From Salinibaculum sp. SYNS191 (GTDB lineage Archaea; Halobacteriota; Halobacteria; Halobacteriales; Haloarculaceae): a stretch of DNA of 64,000 nucleotides. This document shows positions 60,358 through 64,000 of this stretch, in pieces. The translations under genes and the position numbers were made by a program. A model generated the notes under the pieces. It did not search any database. It was not told the DNA's origin and saw only the letters and a list, made by a program, of their open reading frames with translations. Where the stretch lies: NCBI RefSeq assembly GCF_037338445.1, contig NZ_CP147838.1:2976001-3040000 (forward strand), read 5' to 3'. Numbering within the stretch: the stretch's first letter is position 1; the number at the start of each line of letters is the position of its first letter.

Positions 60358-61201
60358 TTAGCTCCACTTTGTCACCATCGTATCCGCAAGGCTCCTGATT
60401 TCATCTAATTCGATGACACCGATGTCCTCGGTTCCTTCGATGACCCACCCGACATAGGCGGCCAGGTTTGTATCCCTGACTCGGATTACGTCAGCAGAGA
60501 ACGGTTCGATGTCACCACCGTCACCTGATTGCGTGCCCGCAGCCCACGAACTTTCATGCCCAATTTCTAGCTCCTGTGATTCTTCAGGCTCCATCCCAAC
60601 AACTTGCGCGTACCCAATCTCGTCGAATTTCGCTTCTGCCCCGCTTACACTCTCTGACCGCGTTACTTGAGTGGAGATTCTTTCCCTGTTGCCCTCTTCA
60701 TTTTCTCTCTGATAGTTCTTGAGCAAAGACGTACTTTCGTCCGAAGATTCGGTGTTACTCAGACTTTCTTCCCATCCCTCACCGGGGAGGTCCTTCGGTA
60801 ACAATATGACGTCTTCCGGTGAGGTATCGATTAACTCCGACTCTGATGTTGTTGAATCATTTTCTGACGCTATTTGTTCAGTTTCGTTTGAGATCTCGGT
60901 ATTTGATGTGTCAGCTTCATCTGAGCTGTCTGCTTCAGGTGTATCAGTTTTATTATCAGCATCGGTATCTTCACTACCAGAACAGCCTGCTATCGTGATA
61001 ACTCCGGTCGTGGCGACGATCCCAAGTACCTCGCGTCTATTCATGATATTTGAAAGGAGCGATGATACATTTATTTTGGGATATGTATTTTATACTGTCC
61101 TGACCGAACGCCAGCCTCACATTCTGGTCTGCTTCTGCTGCCCGATACGCGCCCTGTATCTCGCACGCCGAATTTATCATCAACTGAGGGTTTCAACAGA
61201 G
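60166..61201. mobile_element. Transposase-less unit bounded by 16-bp terminal inverted repeats
   Basis: ctctgttgaaaccctc at 60166-60181 is the exact reverse complement of gagggtttcaacagag at 61186-61201, bounding 1036 bp. The motif resembles the ends of haloarchaeal insertion sequences. Inside is only the lipoprotein gene at 60358-61044, and the DNA is lower in GC than its surroundings. No transposase or clear target duplication is present. Confidence 0.55.
60358..61044 (-). CDS. Lipoprotein with acidic Ser/Thr-rich linker
   Basis: A 228-residue lipoprotein. MNRREVLGIVATTGVITIAG followed by Cys gives a twin-arginine-type start (NRREVLG) and a lipobox ITIAGC. Residues about 22-75 are an acidic, Thr/Ser/Asp/Glu-rich stalk. 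The C-terminal domain (PEDVILLPKDLPGEGWEESL, VSGAEAKFDEIGYAQVVGME, LAAYVGWVIEGTEDIGVIEL) resembles small haloarchaeal secreted domains of unknown role. GC is lower than in most genes here and it lies inside the terminal-repeat unit at 60166-61201, so it is probably carried cargo. Confidence 0.75.
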   Translation of the reverse strand: MNRREVLGIVATTGVITIAGCSGSEDTDADNKTDTPEADSSDEADTSNTEISNETEQIASENDSTTSESELIDTSPEDVILLPKDLPGEGWEESLSNTESSDESTSLLKNYQRENEEGNRERISTQVTRSESVSGAEAKFDEIGYAQVVGMEPEESQELEIGHESSWAAGTQSGDGGDIEPFSADVIRVRDTNLAAYVGWVIEGTEDIGVIELDEIRSLADTMVTKWS

Positions 61202-61330
61202 CCGAAGAGACTGAACTCGGCACTTTCGCCGAGCGTCACCCCGTGTCTTTCTGTCGACCTGCGAATCTGGAATATTGAGTGAGCATCTAGCCTCGGTGGC
61301 TTTATGACCGCCACGCGAAACCCGTAAATC

Positions 61331-63646
61331 ATGACTGAAGGCAGTCGGGCCACGGAGTTGCTTGCGGACCGGCCCGAACTGGAAGCCCCACTCCAAGACC
61401 TTCTCGAAATCGACGAGGCACACGAGACGTGGACGTTCGACGATATCTCCCTGGATTCCGGGACGTTCGGCCAGCTCGTCTCCGAGGGTGTCGTCGAGAA
61501 AGTCGATGGCGAGTACCGCCTCGCAGAGCCCGACGCCGTGCGGCGTGCGCTCGGGGAGCAACCAACGAGTGATGACACAGAGAGGGGGTCGGTCAACACG
61601 CCCTCGCTCGATGAGGTGTCGCTCTCGCTGCCGAGCGTCGATGGCCGAGCAGCTGCGATGCTTGCGGGTGCACTTACCCTCATAGTCGTCATCCGTTCGT
61701 ACGTCGTCGGGTCGGTGTTCCGTCCCGATGCCGTCGTGTTAGCGGCGAATGATCCCTACTACTATCGCTACTGGGTTGAGCAAGCCTTTGCCGAGGGCAT
61801 GGTCGGGGGACTGCCGATTGCCGAGGTTCCCGAGGGAATTGCACTCGGCGAACCGTTTCTCGTCGCGACGCTGGCGTGGGTCTCGGGATTGCTCGGTGGT
61901 GTAGACGCCTCCGGTGCGGTGCTTGCGGTGTATCCCGTCGTCGCGGCTGTGCTGGTTGGTCTCGGGTTGTATTTCCTGACGATGGTCGTCACGGCGGATC
62001 GCCGGGTTGCCCTGTCTGCCGTGTTGATGCTCGCAGTCACGCCGGCGAGTTCCTTGCGGACGGCACTCGGGTTTGCCGACCACCACGCCTTCGACTTCGT
62101 GTGGTTGATTCTGACTGCACTCGCGCTTGCCGTGCTCGTCAGTTCCGAGCGTGAGGGCCCTGTTGTGGCCGTTCTCGGTGCACTCGGCGTTGGTGTGGGT
62201 GTTACTGGACAGGTGCTCGCGTGGGACAACGGCCCGCTGTTGGTTGTTCCGCTGGCTGCCGTCGTTGTCGGGGTGGTACTGCTGGCCGTTCGTGAGGGTC
62301 GCTCGCCGGTCCGGGAGGCGGGACCGATACTGGGAGGGTTGGCGCTGGCTGCGGGTGTGACCTACGCTGTTCACACGACGGTCGGATGGCACACCCAGAC
62401 CGTGGCGCTGACGCCTGCCATCTTCCTCGGTGGTGCGCTCGCCATCGTCGCGGTCGGAGAGGGTGCGTATCGGTTCGACCTTGGGGTTCGTGTCACAGCT
62501 GGTGTTGAAGCCGTCGCCGGGCTCGGAAGTGTGGCTGGGGTTGCCGTGTTCCTACCCGACTACTGGTCGCGGGCGATCGAGGGACTTGGTCGTATCACAC
62601 AGCGACAGGACATCGCGGAGGTTGAGTCACTGTTCAGCGGGGACACGCTGGGCTTTCTCCTGCTGTTCGGGTTCGTGTTGTTCATCGCGGTGCCGGCCCT
62701 GGCCTGGGCAACGGTCCAGCTCGTTGACGGCACAGCACGCTGGCTGGTGCCGGCCGCATACGGGTGGTACTTCCTCGTGCTGGCGGTGTTCCAGGTGCGC
62801 TTTGCGGGTGAACTCTCGCCGTTTACGGCGCTGTTTGCAGGGGTTGGGTTCGTCTGGCTGGCCGAGAAGGTTGATTTGGCACGGCCGCTGTCGACGGGCC
62901 GGGAGTTCGCGGCGTGGGTGCCCGGGCGTGTGGATCGGTCGACGGTGTCGCTGGTGCTGGCGCTGTTCGTGTTAGTTGCCGGGTTGAGCGTGGTGCAGTC
63001 GGCGATCAAAGTCGAGCAGGTGACGACCGACGATGCCTCCTACGAGACGGCCGCCGCGATTGCTTCGTTTGCCGACGAGCACGGGTGGGATAACGCCGAG
63101 GAGAGTTACGTACTGTCGAACTGGGGTGAGAACCGGATGTACAACTACTTCGTCAACGGGCAGTCACGGTCGTACGGGTATGCTCGCTCTGTCTACGGGT
63201 CGTTCTTGAATCAGAGCGATCCAGACGCGGCGACCGAGGAGCTGGTCAATCGGGTTCGGTTCGTGGTGATTGAAGACGGTGCGGACGCGAACCGGATGTC
63301 CATGCAGGCGCGGCTGCACCAGCGTTTCGGGAGTCGGGGTGACGGCGTAGCCGGGCTCGGGCAGTTCCGTGCGATGTACGCGACCAACGACCGGACGGCG
63401 TTCGTGCGCGTCCCGGGCGCGCGGCTTTCCGGTACAGTCGGGTCGAATACAACGGTGTCGGTTGCGACAAACGTCTCGATTCCGGGGGCGTCGTTCACAT
63501 ACGAGCGGTGGGTTCGGTCAGGGAACGTCAGTGTTCGTGTCGCCTACCCCGGGACCTATAACGTGCGTGTTGGCGAGCAGTTGCGGACAGTTGCTGTTTC
63601 CGAAGCTGAAGTGTTGAACGGGACACGTGTATCCATCGGGGAGTAG
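61331..63646 (+). CDS. AglB-like oligosaccharyltransferase (STT3 family) with altered WWDYG motif
   Basis: A 771-residue membrane protein. Residues 1-85 look like a small winged-helix or degron-like domain (RATELLADRPELEAPLQDLL, FGQLVSEGVVEKVDGEYRL). A long polytopic region (about 110-570) has the first STT3 acidic motif AANDPYYYRYWVEQAF (about 138) and many helices. The extracellular C-terminal domain normally carries WWDYG; here it reads YVLSNWGENRMYNYFVNG (about 595-612). STT3/AglB moves a glycan from dolichol phosphate to Asn. The protein is about 200 residues shorter than typical haloarchaeal AglB, so it may be a specialised paralogue; a GT2 gene and the epimerase at 63874 fit a glycan role. 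Confidence 0.82.
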   Translation: MTEGSRATELLADRPELEAPLQDLLEIDEAHETWTFDDISLDSGTFGQLVSEGVVEKVDGEYRLAEPDAVRRALGEQPTSDDTERGSVNTPSLDEVSLSLPSVDGRAAAMLAGALTLIVVIRSYVVGSVFRPDAVVLAANDPYYYRYWVEQAFAEGMVGGLPIAEVPEGIALGEPFLVATLAWVSGLLGGVDASGAVLAVYPVVAAVLVGLGLYFLTMVVTADRRVALSAVLMLAVTPASSLRTALGFADHHAFDFVWLILTALALAVLVSSEREGPVVAVLGALGVGVGVTGQVLAWDNGPLLVVPLAAVVVGVVLLAVREGRSPVREAGPILGGLALAAGVTYAVHTTVGWHTQTVALTPAIFLGGALAIVAVGEGAYRFDLGVRVTAGVEAVAGLGSVAGVAVFLPDYWSRAIEGLGRITQRQDIAEVESLFSGDTLGFLLLFGFVLFIAVPALAWATVQLVDGTARWLVPAAYGWYFLVLAVFQVRFAGELSPFTALFAGVGFVWLAEKVDLARPLSTGREFAAWVPGRVDRSTVSLVLALFVLVAGLSVVQSAIKVEQVTTDDASYETAAAIASFADEHGWDNAEESYVLSNWGENRMYNYFVNGQSRSYGYARSVYGSFLNQSDPDAATEELVNRVRFVVIEDGADANRMSMQARLHQRFGSRGDGVAGLGQFRAMYATNDRTAFVRVPGARLSGTVGSNTTVSVATNVSIPGASFTYERWVRSGNVSVRVAYPGTYNVRVGEQLRTVAVSEAEVLNGTRVSIGE

Positions 63647-63696
63647 GATTATACTACCGGCTAAAAATTCTTTAGGCTATAACTTGATCTGAGGAT

Positions 63697-63831
63697 ATGA
63701 CTTCACTCGACACGGTTACCACTGAAGACCTCCGCGATACTCTCGCAAAAGTCTTGATTAGAAAGCCCATAATGGTAAGAGAAAATACTCGTCAAAATGT
63801 TAAGCCGATAGTACCATGTCAACGATTGTGA
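63697..63831 (+). pseudogene. N-terminal remnant of an IS630-type transposase
   Basis: A 44-codon frame begins MTSLDTVTTEDLRDTLAKV, very like the start of haloarchaeal IS630-family transposase proteins, which go on with EGKKPTQRLLAA. Here the sequence turns to LIRKPIMVRENTRQNV and stops. Only the first 19 residues survive, so an insertion sequence once ended or was cut here, just before the epimerase gene. Confidence 0.5.
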
Positions 63832-63873
63832 ACCGATACATCTTTAAATACAGAAAATACAAATTATTGTGAT

Positions 63874-64000
63874 ATGAATGCCCTCATCACCGGCGGCGCT
63901 GGGCTCATTGGCTCCCACTTTGTTGATCATTTATTGACTGAAACAGACCAAGACATACACATTGTTGATAACTTCTCTACCGGTCGGCGGTCAAATATAG
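63874..64000 (+). CDS. NAD-dependent sugar-nucleotide epimerase/dehydratase (5' part only)
   Basis: The window ends 42 codons into the gene. MNALITGGAGLIGSHFVDHL has the Rossmann GGAGxIGS motif (GxxGxxG) of the extended short-chain dehydrogenases, and VDNFSTGRRSNI is the conserved stretch after strand beta 2, typical of GalE-like enzymes. These make sugar nucleotides for glycan assembly, in keeping with the neighbouring AglB-like gene. The region before it is AT-rich (taaatacagaaaatac), with a likely TATA element about 25-30 bp upstream of the start. Confidence 0.85.
   Translation, partial: MNALITGGAGLIGSHFVDHLLTETDQDIHIVDNFSTGRRSNI

Overview
The window is from a halophilic archaeon (class Halobacteria). 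This rests on the acidic proteins rich in Asp and Glu, high GC with strong third-position bias, archaeal type IV pilins with the [14 protein letters not shown] motif, TFB, TrmB, Bat and HalOD1 families, PGF-CTERM surface anchoring, an AglB-like oligosaccharyltransferase, and ISH1-like and IS200/IS605-type elements. I see no rRNA, tRNA or CRISPR array. The species cannot be named from the sequence alone.

Layout. 1-7 kb: the end of a TrmB regulator, a flavin disulfide oxidoreductase, a GT2 glycosyltransferase, two archaeal pilins separated by a decayed gene, and a secreted protein with Ig-like folds. 8-12 kb: a 1284-residue HerA/TraG-type coupling ATPase with a nuclease-like tail. 12.4-13.1 kb: an AbrB/PIN toxin-antitoxin pair. 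13.1-22.8 kb: a one-directional block of sensory genes (PAS kinase, LOV-domain kinase, two-domain KaiC-like ATPase, receiver-PAS kinase, CheW, chemoreceptor). It ends at an ISH1-like insertion sequence, beyond which sensory and transcription genes continue on the other strand (DICT protein, Bat-type regulator, TFB, HalOD1). 29-34 kb: a decayed mobile region with gene fragments, two toxin-antitoxin loci (one broken), an inverted repeat of about 134 bp, a full-length TnpB and a frameshifted gene pair. 34-42 kb: a co-oriented module with VirB2-, VirB6-, VirB3/PrgI- and VirB4-like proteins, a type IV secretion or conjugation-like machine whose coupling ATPase may be the 8-12 kb gene. 42-45.5 kb: RHH-like/PIN and MNT/HEPN toxin-antitoxin loci lying between two inverted copies of a structured IS1341-type right end, one still attached to an internally deleted TnpB.

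46-57 kb is dominated by a 3428-residue surface protein (signal peptide, three PQQ-propeller blocks, ASH-like domains, eight near-identical cadherin-like repeats, PGF-CTERM) with a divergent HTH/FilR1-like regulator. 57.8-64 kb holds a coiled-coil protein, a small winged-helix gene between matching palindromes, two small unknown genes, a lipoprotein gene inside a transposase-less unit with terminal inverted repeats, an AglB-like glycosyltransferase with an altered catalytic motif, a transposase remnant and the start of a sugar-nucleotide epimerase.

Overall this looks like accessory DNA (megaplasmid or integrated element) combining a conjugation-like machine, at least five toxin-antitoxin loci, mobile-element debris, an environmental sensing block and cell-surface or glycosylation genes. 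The most unusual parts are the LOV-kinase/KaiC/CheW/chemoreceptor block, the ATPase-nuclease fusion with its distant secretion module, and the orphan TnpB right-end structures flanking toxin-antitoxin genes.
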